Of a stretch of DNA of 64,000 nucleotides, positions 1-8,333 are shown one piece after another. Origin of the DNA: Nitrosopumilus sp. (GTDB lineage Archaea > Thermoproteota > Nitrososphaeria > Nitrososphaerales > Nitrosopumilaceae); NCBI GenBank assembly GCA_029862745.1, contig JAOTWS010000003.1:186001-250000 (forward strand), read 5' to 3'. The number at the start of each line of letters is the position of its first letter. The stretch's first letter is position 1. The notes under the pieces are model-generated. The model did not search any database, was not told the DNA's origin, and was given only the letters and a program-made list of their open reading frames with translations. The position numbers and the translations under genes are program-made.

Positions 1-132
1 TTGAATTCTTTGACCATAAAAAATAAAAAGAACTATTGGAAGGATCCAAATTAGCATCATTATAGGATTTGTTTCATCATTCATTGCAAACAATTGATCA
101 AAATCAAAATTTGTAAAATTCACTAAATTCAT
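1..132 (-). CDS. Partial membrane protein (N-terminus only), possibly DUF1512-like
   Basis: The left edge cuts this gene and only its first 44 codons are visible. The ATG at 132 follows a purine-rich GGCAGGTG, and the frame is open to base 1. The visible protein has a short acidic start, then one hydrophobic stretch (about residues 30-39, core LIWILPIVLFIFY), then YGQRIQ. A single N-terminal membrane anchor followed by a YGQRIQ-like motif recalls archaeal DUF1512 proteins, but that is from memory. It is divergent to the TBP gene. Confidence 0.5.
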   Translation of the reverse strand, partial: MNLVNFTNFDFDQLFAMNDETNPIMMLIWILPIVLFIFYGQRIQ

Positions 133-253
133 CACCTGCCAATTCCAAATTAAACCATTCGTCAGAAGGGTAAAAAATAGTAAAAAATGAATAACAAGAG
201 TCAAAATAATGGCGAGTGCTTTTATTATAGTTCAAATATAAAAAAATCCGAAT

Positions 254-814
254 ATGCCACAAACAAAACCTATCATAAGCGTGGAAAATGTTGTAGCATC
301 CGCAGACGTTATGCAAAAAATGGATTTGAATGAAATTACAAAAACATTTCCAGATGTGGAGTATCATCCAGATCAATTTCCAGGACTGGTTTTTCGACTA
401 AAAACTCCAAAAACGGCAACATTGATCTTCACATCAGGTAAAATGGTATGTACAGGCTCCAAATCTGAAGAAATGGCAAGAAAAGCAGTGAAAACAGTTG
501 TGCAGAAACTCAGAAAAGGAGGCATCAAAGTAAAAAAAGACGCAGTAGTTACAATTCAAAACATTGTAGCTTCAATCAATTTAGGTGGAAAGATTCACTT
601 AGAGCAAGCAGCAAGAACATTGCCACGAAGCATGTATGAACCAGAACAGTTTCCGGGACTAATTCATAGAATGCTAGACCCAAAAACAGTAATTTTGTTA
701 TTTTCATCAGGGAAACTTGTTTGTACAGGTGCTAAACAAGAACCAGATGTATATAGATCAGTAAATAATTTGCATGCGTTACTCGAAGAAAAAGATTTGA
801 TGATTTATGACTGA
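254..814 (+). CDS. tbp: TATA-box-binding protein (TBP)
   Basis: General transcription factor that binds the TATA box and, with TFB, recruits archaeal RNA polymerase. The 186-aa protein has the typical archaeal TBP length and two imperfect direct repeats forming the saddle. Matching segments are EYHPDQFPGLVFRL (first half) and MYEPEQFPGLIHRM (second half), each followed by a strand ending in SGK(M/L)VCTG. The start ATG at 254 fits both the repeat architecture and an AT-rich promoter just upstream. Its partner TFB is encoded at 31526. Identification is secure. Confidence 0.97.
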   Translation: MPQTKPIISVENVVASADVMQKMDLNEITKTFPDVEYHPDQFPGLVFRLKTPKTATLIFTSGKMVCTGSKSEEMARKAVKTVVQKLRKGGIKVKKDAVVTIQNIVASINLGGKIHLEQAARTLPRSMYEPEQFPGLIHRMLDPKTVILLFSSGKLVCTGAKQEPDVYRSVNNLHALLEEKDLMIYD

Positions 815-889
815 TCGCATAAAATCAATATTATATTATTTAATTAAAACTCAAAGAATTAACACATAGCAACATAGACAAGGTACAAA

Positions 890-911
890 CCAAGATCAAT
901 CTTGATCTTGG
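890..911. terminator. Perfect inverted repeat between convergent genes
   Basis: Two perfect 10-base arms (CCAAGATCAA and TTGATCTTGG) are separated by 2 bases. The repeat lies between the convergent TBP gene and the tRNA-binding gene. It is the only strong hairpin in the gap and is symmetric, so it could end transcripts from either side. Confidence 0.5.
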
Positions 912-951
912 AATTAGACTATTCAAAATTACTTTTCAAAAAATAAATAAA

Positions 952-1281
952 TTATTTTATTGGACTTCCAAGAGGAACATCTTCTGTCACAGTTAACCAA
1001 AAGGGCTTATCATCAACATCAGCTGCCAGTAACATTGCATTTGATTCAACTCCCGCCATCTTTTTTGGTTCAAGATTTGCAACAACAATGACGGTTTTAC
1101 CCACAATATCTTCAGGTTTATAGTATTGTGCACCACCAATTATCACATCACGTTGATCACCATTTCCCAAATCAATTAGACCTTTAACGATCCTGGATTT
1201 ACCTTCTATGGGTTCAGTTGCAATGATTTTTGCAACTCTAATGTCGATCTTTGCAAAGTCATCATACGATATAGTCAACAT
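952..1281 (-). CDS. tRNA-binding OB-fold protein, MetRS beta-subunit-like
   Basis: A 109-aa stand-alone EMAP-II/Trbp111-type tRNA-binding domain, the module found at the C-terminus of many methionyl-tRNA synthetases and often annotated as MetRS beta in archaea. Visible family features are the FAKIDIRVAKI opening, VVVANLEPKKMAGVESNAMLL (the conserved (A)NL.P.K..G..S..M signature, residues about 65-85) and the closing P-L-G-S-P-I. It likely helps tRNA docking to a separate synthetase. The ATG at 1281 gives the expected N-terminus. It runs in the same direction as the 71-aa gene upstream, about 40 nt away. Confidence 0.9.
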   Translation of the reverse strand: MLTISYDDFAKIDIRVAKIIATEPIEGKSRIVKGLIDLGNGDQRDVIIGGAQYYKPEDIVGKTVIVVANLEPKKMAGVESNAMLLAADVDDKPFWLTVTEDVPLGSPIK

Positions 1282-1320
1282 AATAAACCCTAATTTTCCC
1301 GCTTAAAATCAATTTCCAAT

Positions 1321-1536
1321 TTATTGTAATTCCTTTTTGTTAATCCCAGAAGTTTCAATTTCATATCTTAATGCTGCCGGCATTTCCATGTATTTTTTGT
1401 TGACAAGTTCGATTATTTGGTCTTCAGGAACATGAACTTTTGCTAGTAATTTCCCTCTTTGATGAGCATACGCATTTTTCCAAAACCCAGCACCATCAAA
1501 AGTTTCAATTTTTGGCATGTATTTTGTAGGTTTCAT
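1321..1536 (-). CDS. Conserved small protein of unknown function
   Basis: A 71-aa basic protein with no family I can name. It has an N-terminal KPTKYMPKI segment, an aromatic-glycine motif FDGAGFWKNAYA and a charged helical C-terminal half, with no membrane segment. The ATG at 1536 is only about 10 nt from the nearest TATA-like run (TTTAAATTTAAA), too close to drive a leaderless start. Transcription therefore probably begins further up, before the structured element at 1556-1634. The tRNA-binding gene follows on the same strand, which hints at a translation-linked role. Confidence 0.75.
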   Translation of the reverse strand: MKPTKYMPKIETFDGAGFWKNAYAHQRGKLLAKVHVPEDQIIELVNKKYMEMPAALRYEIETSGINKKELQ

Positions 1537-1555
1537 TTTCTTTTAAATTTAAAGT

Positions 1556-1634
1556 GACTGTGACGGAAGAGTGGCAAACGCCATTGGAACTGGAGTTACT
1601 GTTCCGGATTTTAGGCATGTTGCCCATCACAGTC
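1556..1634 (-). ncRNA. Candidate cloverleaf RNA or structured mRNA leader
   Basis: An 8-bp closing stem (GACTGTGA at 1556-1563 with TCACAGTC at 1627-1634) encloses three perfect hairpins: TGGC/GCCA (1572-1575/1580-1583), GGAAC/GTTCC (1586-1590/1601-1605) and GGCA/TGCC (1614-1617/1621-1624). It is more GC-rich than its flanks. On the minus strand a TATA-like TTAAATATAT (1659-1668) lies about 25 nt before the first stem base, so a transcript would begin right at the stem and lead into the 71-aa gene. It lacks a tRNA T-arm and matches no RNA family I know. Strand is inferred. Confidence 0.4.
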
Positions 1635-1687
1635 TACTACAAGTCGTACAGGAATCTAATATATTTAATGCGGAATTAGTATAAAAC

Positions 1688-2101
1688 ATGGCTACAATAG
1701 AAGTTGAGGTGGAAATTAATGCCTCAGTAGACAAAGTGTGGGATATTGTTTCAGACATGGATAATGAACCAAAGTTTTGGAAAGGAACAAAAGAAGTTAG
1801 AAACATATCCAAAGACGCAAACATCATCAACAGAGAAGTTACAATAGTTTTCAGAGATCAAAAATGCCTACAGGAGGTTAAACTTGAACCAAAAGAAAAG
1901 ATAATAGTCAAATTTACAAAAGGCATCATAAACGGAGAAAAGATTATTGTGTTAATGCCTAAAGGAGAAAAAACTTTACTTCGTACAATTTGGGATGTCA
2001 AATTATCAGGTATGATGGGAATGTTTACAGGAATTATAAAAAATCACATCAAAAGTGGTACAGAACAAGCAATGCAAAGCATCAAAAAAGAAGCAGAGTG
2101 A
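1688..2101 (+). CDS. SRPBCC/START-like ligand-binding protein
   Basis: A 137-aa protein with the layout of the SRPBCC (polyketide cyclase/START-like) helix-grip fold. It opens with a beta-strand full of E/V (TIEVEVEINA), then the typical SVDKVWDIVSDMDNEPKFW helix-turn, alternating beta strands, and a long amphipathic C-terminal helix. Such proteins bind hydrophobic ligands, but the ligand cannot be read from sequence. It sits 6 nt upstream of a membrane glycosyltransferase, so the two are probably cotranscribed and may act on the same lipid or isoprenoid. An AT-rich box at 1659-1668 is about 25 nt upstream of the ATG. Confidence 0.8.
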   Translation: MATIEVEVEINASVDKVWDIVSDMDNEPKFWKGTKEVRNISKDANIINREVTIVFRDQKCLQEVKLEPKEKIIVKFTKGIINGEKIIVLMPKGEKTLLRTIWDVKLSGMMGMFTGIIKNHIKSGTEQAMQSIKKEAE

Positions 2102-2107
2102 TAATAT

Positions 2108-3316
2108 ATGGAAATAATTTTAGATTTTTTCAATTATGGATTAACGGCAATTTTAATTGGAATTTCTGGAGCTTGGATATTTCTCATCAAATCCATTATT
2201 GAATCAGTGAAATTAACACCATATCTAGATAAATTTGAGAATACGTCCAGATCAACTCCCAAAGTTTCAGTTATTCTACCAGCAAGAAATGAGGAGGAGT
2301 TTCTAGGAAAATGTTTAGAATCATTGTTAGAACAAGACTATGAAAATTATGAGATCATAGTAATAGATGATTCATCAGAGGACTCTACAGGAAAAATAAT
2401 TTGCCAATATGCTAAGAAAAACTCCAAAATAATTCATGTGTCTGCAAGACCAAAACCTGAAGGATGGATGGGTAAAAACTGGGCATGTATGGAAGGATAT
2501 AGAAAAGTAACTGGAGAACTTTTGTTATTTACAGATGCAGACACAAAACATTCTAAAAATACCATATCGTTAGCAGTAGCACATTTAATTTCATTTAATT
2601 TAGATGCATTGTCTACCATTCCAAAAATGTTAACATTTGATTTTTGGACAAAAATATCACTTCCAATGATATCCACATTTTTACACACTAGATTTTCTGC
2701 ACTAAATGTAAACAATCCTTCAAAGAAAACAGCATATTTCTTTGGAAGTTTTTTCATCATGAAAAAAAATACATATGATGAGATAGGAATGCATGAAGGA
2801 GTAAAACACGAAATTATTGAAGATGGTGCACTTGGTAAAAAAACAAAGGATCTTGGATATAAAATAAAAATAGTTAGAGGAGAGCACCTTATTCATGCTG
2901 TTTGGGCACGAGATAAAATCACGTTATGGAATGCATTAAAAAGATTAATGGTTCCTCTGTATCTTCAAAGTGAAAAGATTGCGATAGGAAGTTTCTTTGC
3001 AACATTATTTTTGTTGTTTGTGCCATTTCCAATATTTGTAACTTCAGTGCTTTTACCTGCAGAAACAATATCTGCAAAAATGCTTTGTGTTGCAGCAGCT
3101 CTTGCATCATTTTTGATTTATGTGGCTGCAATTATTGAAACCAAATTTTTACTCGAATTAAGATTAATCCATGCATTATTTGCCCCATTAGGAGGTTTGG
3201 TGGTGGTTTTAGGATTTTTGAGCGGATTACTTCAGGCAAAAAAATCATCATCAGTTTCATGGAGAGGAAGAAATTATTCAATGAAAGATCATACTCAAAG
3301 TTCAATCAGTGTATAG
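2108..3316 (+). CDS. Membrane-anchored family 2 glycosyltransferase
   Basis: A 402-aa GT2 enzyme transferring a sugar from a nucleotide donor to an unknown acceptor. There is an N-terminal membrane segment (about 8-30), a GT-A domain beginning VSVILPARNEEE (about 53-64) with the conserved acidic pair in VIDDSSED (Asp87/88), and a DAD motif (FTDADTKHS) for metal/nucleotide binding. Near the end are three or four hydrophobic helices (about 290-385). The arrangement resembles carotenoid or hopanoid-associated glycosyltransferases, so a lipid acceptor is likely. It is coupled closely to the upstream START-like gene. Confidence 0.87.
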   Translation: MEIILDFFNYGLTAILIGISGAWIFLIKSIIESVKLTPYLDKFENTSRSTPKVSVILPARNEEEFLGKCLESLLEQDYENYEIIVIDDSSEDSTGKIICQYAKKNSKIIHVSARPKPEGWMGKNWACMEGYRKVTGELLLFTDADTKHSKNTISLAVAHLISFNLDALSTIPKMLTFDFWTKISLPMISTFLHTRFSALNVNNPSKKTAYFFGSFFIMKKNTYDEIGMHEGVKHEIIEDGALGKKTKDLGYKIKIVRGEHLIHAVWARDKITLWNALKRLMVPLYLQSEKIAIGSFFATLFLLFVPFPIFVTSVLLPAETISAKMLCVAAALASFLIYVAAIIETKFLLELRLIHALFAPLGGLVVVLGFLSGLLQAKKSSSVSWRGRNYSMKDHTQSSISV

Positions 3317-3353
3317 CAAGCCTTTTAGATAGAAAACAAGAAATTAAAAAATC

Positions 3354-4493
3354 GTGGACAAATCAAGTGTATTTGTAGGTGGAGTTGTTGGAGCAGCAAT
3401 AGTTGTAGTCATTGTTGCGGCACTATTTGTTTCACCGCCAATATCACAAAAATCAGATATTGTAATTAGCAAAGAAAATACATCTAGTGCATTAGCAGAA
3501 ATATCGCCAAATTATTCGGGGTTATCGCTAATTGAAATTTTTGAAAAATCAGAATCAGGAGTAGTAAGAGTCAATGTACAACGAAATGATACAAGTGAGA
3601 GAGTAGGAGGGGTTGGTTCAGGTTTTGTGTTTGATAAAAAAGGACATATAATAACAAACGCTCATGTTATTAAAAATGCAGTAAAAATGGCAGTCACATT
3701 CCTTGATGGTAGATCATATAATGCAGAAATCATCGGTGTTGACGAATATACAGACATTGCAGTGATCAAAGTAAATGCAGATTTGAGTCTCTTACACCCA
3801 CTTTCACTAGGAGATTCATCAAATCTTAAAGTTGGAGAACAGATAGCTGCAATTGGAAATCCATTTGGATTATCAGGTTCTATGACTTCAGGAATTGTAA
3901 GTCAGTTGGGAAGATTACTTCCTTCAGGTTTAGGATATTCAATTCCAGATGTAATACAAACAGATGCAGCCATTAATCCTGGTAATTCAGGTGGACCACT
4001 ACTAAATATGCGAGGAGATGTTGTAGGAATAAACACTGCAATTCAATCAGCTACTGGGGAATTTACAGGTGTAGGGTTTTCAGTACCATCGCAAACAATT
4101 GCCAAAATTGTTCCAACACTGATTGAAAAAGGAGAATACAAGCATCCATGGATCGGGATTGCTGGAAGAGACATAGATCCTGATCTAGCAAAAATTTTGA
4201 ATCTCAAAGATGCCATAGGATTTTTAGTTGTAACTGTAGTAGACGATAGTCCAGCTGCTAAAGCAGGTTTGATCGGATCTGAGAAAACTATTGAGGTGGA
4301 AGGAATAAAATATCCAATTGGAGGAGACATTATTTTATCAGTTGACAAAATTGAAGTCAGAAAGATTGACGACATACTGATTCACTTACAAAGATCAAAG
4401 TCAGTTGGGGATGAAATGGTTTTAGAAATACTCAGAGACAGTAGAACAACAAACGTAATAATAGTACTTCAAGAAAGACCAAATGGTAATTAA
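3354..4493 (+). CDS. HtrA/DegP-type serine protease with PDZ domain
   Basis: A 379-aa extracytoplasmic quality-control protease. An N-terminal signal anchor (residues about 6-27) places the protease outside the membrane. The trypsin-like domain carries the full triad: His104 (TNAHVI), Asp134 (YTDIAVI) and Ser212 (NPGNSGGPL). A PDZ domain follows (about 265-375), including HPWIGIAG. One PDZ, as in DegS-like and many archaeal HtrA proteins. Translation starts at GTG 3354, which gives a clean signal anchor. It follows the glycosyltransferase by 37 nt on the same strand. Confidence 0.93.
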   Translation: MDKSSVFVGGVVGAAIVVVIVAALFVSPPISQKSDIVISKENTSSALAEISPNYSGLSLIEIFEKSESGVVRVNVQRNDTSERVGGVGSGFVFDKKGHIITNAHVIKNAVKMAVTFLDGRSYNAEIIGVDEYTDIAVIKVNADLSLLHPLSLGDSSNLKVGEQIAAIGNPFGLSGSMTSGIVSQLGRLLPSGLGYSIPDVIQTDAAINPGNSGGPLLNMRGDVVGINTAIQSATGEFTGVGFSVPSQTIAKIVPTLIEKGEYKHPWIGIAGRDIDPDLAKILNLKDAIGFLVVTVVDDSPAAKAGLIGSEKTIEVEGIKYPIGGDIILSVDKIEVRKIDDILIHLQRSKSVGDEMVLEILRDSRTTNVIIVLQERPNGN

Positions 4494-4535
4494 AACAAAA
4501 CAAGCATAAATACCACTTTGTAAGAATCCTTTCTG

Positions 4536-5705
4536 TTGAATGATCTTATTTTAGACTCTGAGGAATTAAGTCGTGTTTTAGAGGATAAAGAAATTTCACA
4601 GCAAGACATCATTGAAGTGTATAAAAATTCAATAGAGAATCCTGATGAACTTTTTTCTACTGCGCAGGAATTGAGAGAGAAATTCAAGAAGAATTCAGTT
4701 ACATTTTCGAAAAAAGCATTTTTCAATATAATTAATCTCTGTAAAGATACCTGTTCATATTGCACATACAAATCTGAGCCAGGAGAACAAAAACTTTCTC
4801 TAATGTCAAAACAACAAATTTCAGAATTACTACAACTTGCAAAAAAATACAGGTGCACTGAAGCACTTTTTGTTACAGGTGAACAGCCAGAACAAAAATA
4901 TCAAGAAGCAAGAGATTGGTTAAAGAAAAATGGATTTAGTTCAACGGCAGAGTATCTAATTCATGCATCAGAACTAGCATTGGAATCAGGATTGTTCCCT
5001 CACACTAATGCAGGAAACTTAAATTTTGAAGAGATGAAGGAGTTAAAGAAATCAAATGTATCAATGGGAATAATGCTTGAAAACATTAGCGAGAGATTAA
5101 CAAAAAGAGGAATGCCGCATTATTTGGCAGCAAGTAAAAGACCAAAAGCAAGATTAGAAGTGCTAGAGAACTCTGGAAGATTAGGAATACCTATGACTAC
5201 AGGAATACTAGTAGGAATAGGAGAGACGATGCATGAAATCATAGACTCCATATTTGCAATAAAACATTTACATCAAAAATATGGGAATATTCAAGAAATT
5301 ATTTTACAAAATTTTCAACCTAAAGAAGACACTTTAATGAAAAATGAACCATCAGCTGATGAAAAATATTTCAAGATAGTGGTTGCGTTAACAAGAATAA
5401 TCATGCCAAAAATGAACATACAAATCCCACCAAACTTATCTCCGAGATCATATCAGAGTTTCTTATCAGTTGGAATTAATGATTGGGGTGGAATCTCACC
5501 ACTTACTCCAGATTTTGTAAATCCTGAATTTTCTTGGCCAAAAATCAATGATGTCGATAAGAATTCCAAAAAAGTAGGATTTGAATTAAAATGCAGATTC
5601 CCAGTATATCCCGAATTTTTTTCATTTATTAGTAAAGAGTTAAGAGACAAGATGATAACAATTGAAAATGATGAGGGACTAGTAAAAGAGGAGTATTGGA
5701 AATGA
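4536..5705 (+). CDS. cofG: FO synthase subunit 1, CofG
   Basis: Radical-SAM enzyme of coenzyme F420 synthesis. With CofH it makes 7,8-didemethyl-8-hydroxy-5-deazariboflavin. The CxxxCxxC cluster motif is Cys69, Cys73 and Cys76 (CKDTCSYC). Length (389 aa) and the GILVGIGET and ILQNF(Q)PK segments match CofG. The start is TTG at 4536. The stop overlaps the cofH start by four bases (ATGA at 5702-5705), showing translational coupling. Ammonia-oxidising archaea are known to make F420, so the gene fits the host. Confidence 0.95.
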   Translation: MNDLILDSEELSRVLEDKEISQQDIIEVYKNSIENPDELFSTAQELREKFKKNSVTFSKKAFFNIINLCKDTCSYCTYKSEPGEQKLSLMSKQQISELLQLAKKYRCTEALFVTGEQPEQKYQEARDWLKKNGFSSTAEYLIHASELALESGLFPHTNAGNLNFEEMKELKKSNVSMGIMLENISERLTKRGMPHYLAASKRPKARLEVLENSGRLGIPMTTGILVGIGETMHEIIDSIFAIKHLHQKYGNIQEIILQNFQPKEDTLMKNEPSADEKYFKIVVALTRIIMPKMNIQIPPNLSPRSYQSFLSVGINDWGGISPLTPDFVNPEFSWPKINDVDKNSKKVGFELKCRFPVYPEFFSFISKELRDKMITIENDEGLVKEEYWK

Positions 5706-6958
5706 TAAATAACATAGAAGCACTTTTTAAAAATGCAGACCCAATTGTATCTGAAATTTTAGACAAGGCATTATCAGAAAAAGAAGTGTCAACAGAAGAA
5801 GGATTGGAGTTATACAAAACTACAGGGTTAGACTTTCATTTAGTAGGAATGGTTGCAAATGAATTAAGAAAGAGAAGAGTAGGAGATATTGTCTCATATG
5901 TAGTAAATAGAAATATCAATTTTACAAATGTCTGTATCAAACAATGTGGGTTTTGTGCATTTAGTAGAGATTTTAGAGAAGAAGAAGGCTACTTTCTACC
6001 AACCGAAGAGATTGTACGAAGAGCAAAAGAAGCATATCAATTAGGTGCAACAGAAGTCTGCATCCAAGCAGGACTACCACCGGATATGGATGGTCAATTA
6101 TACGAAAATATTTGTAGAGAAATCAAAAAAGAAATACCAGATATTCATATTCATGGGTTTTCTCCAGAGGAGATCTTATACGGAGCATCAAGATCAAATA
6201 CATCAATAGAAGATTTTCTTAAAAGAATGAAGGAAGCAGGTGTAAACACACTTCCAGGTACATCAGCTGAAATTCTTGATCAAAAGTTGAGAGATAAGAT
6301 ATCCCCAGGAAGGATTAGCGTCAAAGATTGGGAAAAAGTTATCAAAACCGCACATAAGATAGGAATTAACACCACATCAACTATGATGTTTGGACATTTG
6401 GAAACACTAGAAGACAGAGTAAAACATATTGTAAAATTAAGAGAGATTCAAAAAGAAACAGGAGGATTTACAGAATTTGTTCCTCTAAATTTTATTCATA
6501 TAGAAGCACCAATGTACAAACACCAAATACATGAAGGAATTAGACAGGGCGGTAGTGGTAATGATGTATTACTCACACATGCAATTGCAAGGATTATGCT
6601 AAATAATCACATTAACAATATTCAAATGTCATGGGTAAAGGAGGGTCAAAAAATGTCACAGTTATTACTTATGTGGGGAGCAAATGATTTTGGAGGAACA
6701 CTAATCAATGAAAGTATTTCAACATCAGCAGGATCCGAACATGGTCAGTTGTTAAGACCAAAAGAGATTAAGAGAAGAGTAAGAGAGATTGGAAGAATTC
6801 CAGCTGAAAGAAACACACATTATGAAATTCTAAAAAAGTTTGAGGACGAAAATGAAACGGATGAAAAATTGGACAAAGTAAAAAATTCGCAGTTTGGTTC
6901 GTATGTTGAACTAATAAAAATTAAAAAATTCAAATATAAAAATCCAAGAGGCGAGTAA
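5702..6958 (+). CDS. cofH: FO synthase subunit 2, CofH
   Basis: Radical-SAM partner of CofG that joins 5-amino-6-ribitylaminouracil and a tyrosine-derived hydroxybenzyl group. The cluster ligands are Cys78, Cys82 and Cys85 (CIKQCGFC). Other family marks are HIHGFSPEE and the GTSAEIL and TTSTMMFGH segments. I start it at ATG 5702 inside the ATGA overlap with cofG, preceded by a GAGGAG Shine-Dalgarno-like run; an in-frame TTG at 5696 would add two residues. The next gene begins directly after its stop codon, so three genes form one tight operon. Confidence 0.95.
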   Translation: MINNIEALFKNADPIVSEILDKALSEKEVSTEEGLELYKTTGLDFHLVGMVANELRKRRVGDIVSYVVNRNINFTNVCIKQCGFCAFSRDFREEEGYFLPTEEIVRRAKEAYQLGATEVCIQAGLPPDMDGQLYENICREIKKEIPDIHIHGFSPEEILYGASRSNTSIEDFLKRMKEAGVNTLPGTSAEILDQKLRDKISPGRISVKDWEKVIKTAHKIGINTTSTMMFGHLETLEDRVKHIVKLREIQKETGGFTEFVPLNFIHIEAPMYKHQIHEGIRQGGSGNDVLLTHAIARIMLNNHINNIQMSWVKEGQKMSQLLLMWGANDFGGTLINESISTSAGSEHGQLLRPKEIKRRVREIGRIPAERNTHYEILKKFEDENETDEKLDKVKNSQFGSYVELIKIKKFKYKNPRGE

Positions 6959-8317
6959 TTGTCTGCCTTAGAAAAGGCATTAAAACATTCACAAAAAAGA
7001 GAAGTTGATGAATGTGAAATAACAAGTGTTAAAAAAAAGATCATCACAGTCAGAATTACAGATTCAGAAATTGTAGAAATCAAAGAAAATTTTAACAGAG
7101 ATTTTGGGATCAGACTAATCCAAGATAAGAAAATTGCAGCAGTTCAAACTACAAATGAAAAAGAGATAGAAAAATCAATAGATGAAGGATTAAAATCATT
7201 GACAAATCTTAAATCCAGAGAATTTTGGAAAGGATTACCGTATTCAGTACATCATAAAATACTCAAGGGAACGTTTGATAAAGAATTAGAGCAGATTTCA
7301 GGTTCAAAAGTAATTGATATCGCACAAAGTATGATAAATTCATCCAATAATAATAAAATAGACACAATTACAGGATCACTTAACATTGTATCAGAAGATT
7401 TTGAATTAAGAAATTCAAACGGATTGTATTATGAGGAGAAAGCCACATACATTTCAGGAATCATAAATGCAGAATCAGAACATGGAAGAACACCAGTATC
7501 AGGAATTGGATATGATTGTGGAAGAACACTAGTAAATTTTGATATAGAGCAAATCGGAAATAATGCAAAAAATATGTGTATAGAATCAATAAATCCACAA
7601 AAAATTGATTCTGGAACATATTCGATAATTTTTGAACCGTATTCTGTTGGAGAATTACTTGCATTTGTTGTAGCACCAAATTTTAATTTTAAAACAGTTT
7701 CAGAAAAAAAAAGTTGTTTTTCAAAGGATTTTGAGAAAGATATTGCAACTAACGAATTTACCATGATTGATGATCCACATATTGCAGAAGGAATTGGAAC
7801 TAAATCAATAGATGATGAAGGTATGGAAACTAGGAAAAATAATTTAATTGAGAAAGGGGTTTTCAAAAATACTTTTTCAAATCTTTTTGACAGCTATAAA
7901 GAAGGGGATAAATCTACAGGAAATGGTTTAAGAATAGGATCTCCATTGGGGAGGAGTTCAGAACCAATACCAATTTCAGCTCCACATAATCTCAAAATTG
8001 ATTCTGGAAATAGTTCACAAGAAGAAATGATAAGAAATACAAAACACGGTCTAGTTGTAGGAAGACTATGGTACACATATGCAATTAATCCAATCAAAGG
8101 AGATTTTTCATGTACAGCCAGAAGTGGAATCAGAGTAATCAAGAACGGTGAAATCAAAGGAGCATGTAAATCAGTGAGAATAATACATAATCTTCCAATA
8201 TTGTTGAAAAACATTTCAGAAATCGGAGACAATACACGAAATACAATTCAATGGGCATCACTTCCATCAATAACACCATCAATTAAAGTAGAAAACATAT
8301 CAGTCAACAATATTTAG
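6959..8317 (+). CDS. TldE/PmbA-type peptidase-family protein
   Basis: A 452-aa member of the TldD/PmbA (modulator of gyrase) family. The N-terminal domain ends near VQTTNEKEIEKSI, and the C-terminal domain contains the usual EGIGTKSIDDEGM, VVGRLWYTYAINPIKGDFSC and SGIRVIKNGEIKGACKS features. I see no HExxxH zinc motif, so it corresponds to the non-catalytic TldE type. No TldD partner is in the window. It starts at TTG 6959, immediately after the cofH stop, which puts it in the F420 operon. What it would process there is unknown. Confidence 0.88.
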   Translation: MSALEKALKHSQKREVDECEITSVKKKIITVRITDSEIVEIKENFNRDFGIRLIQDKKIAAVQTTNEKEIEKSIDEGLKSLTNLKSREFWKGLPYSVHHKILKGTFDKELEQISGSKVIDIAQSMINSSNNNKIDTITGSLNIVSEDFELRNSNGLYYEEKATYISGIINAESEHGRTPVSGIGYDCGRTLVNFDIEQIGNNAKNMCIESINPQKIDSGTYSIIFEPYSVGELLAFVVAPNFNFKTVSEKKSCFSKDFEKDIATNEFTMIDDPHIAEGIGTKSIDDEGMETRKNNLIEKGVFKNTFSNLFDSYKEGDKSTGNGLRIGSPLGRSSEPIPISAPHNLKIDSGNSSQEEMIRNTKHGLVVGRLWYTYAINPIKGDFSCTARSGIRVIKNGEIKGACKSVRIIHNLPILLKNISEIGDNTRNTIQWASLPSITPSIKVENISVNNI

Positions 8318-8333
8318 TGCGAGAAGCAAAATG

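Noticed and set aside
104-376. 90-aa minus-strand frame over the TBP start
   Set aside because: Runs antisense through the TBP gene and its promoter, and has no protein-like features.
1556-1610. Fluoride riboswitch
   Set aside because: A short stretch resembles it by eye (GCGTTTGCCA), but the required pseudoknot elements and the usual downstream transporter gene are missing.
1556-1634. tRNA gene
   Set aside because: The fold is a cloverleaf, but there is no 5-bp T-stem with a 7-nt TTC loop near the 3' end, no normal anticodon loop and no conserved D-loop.
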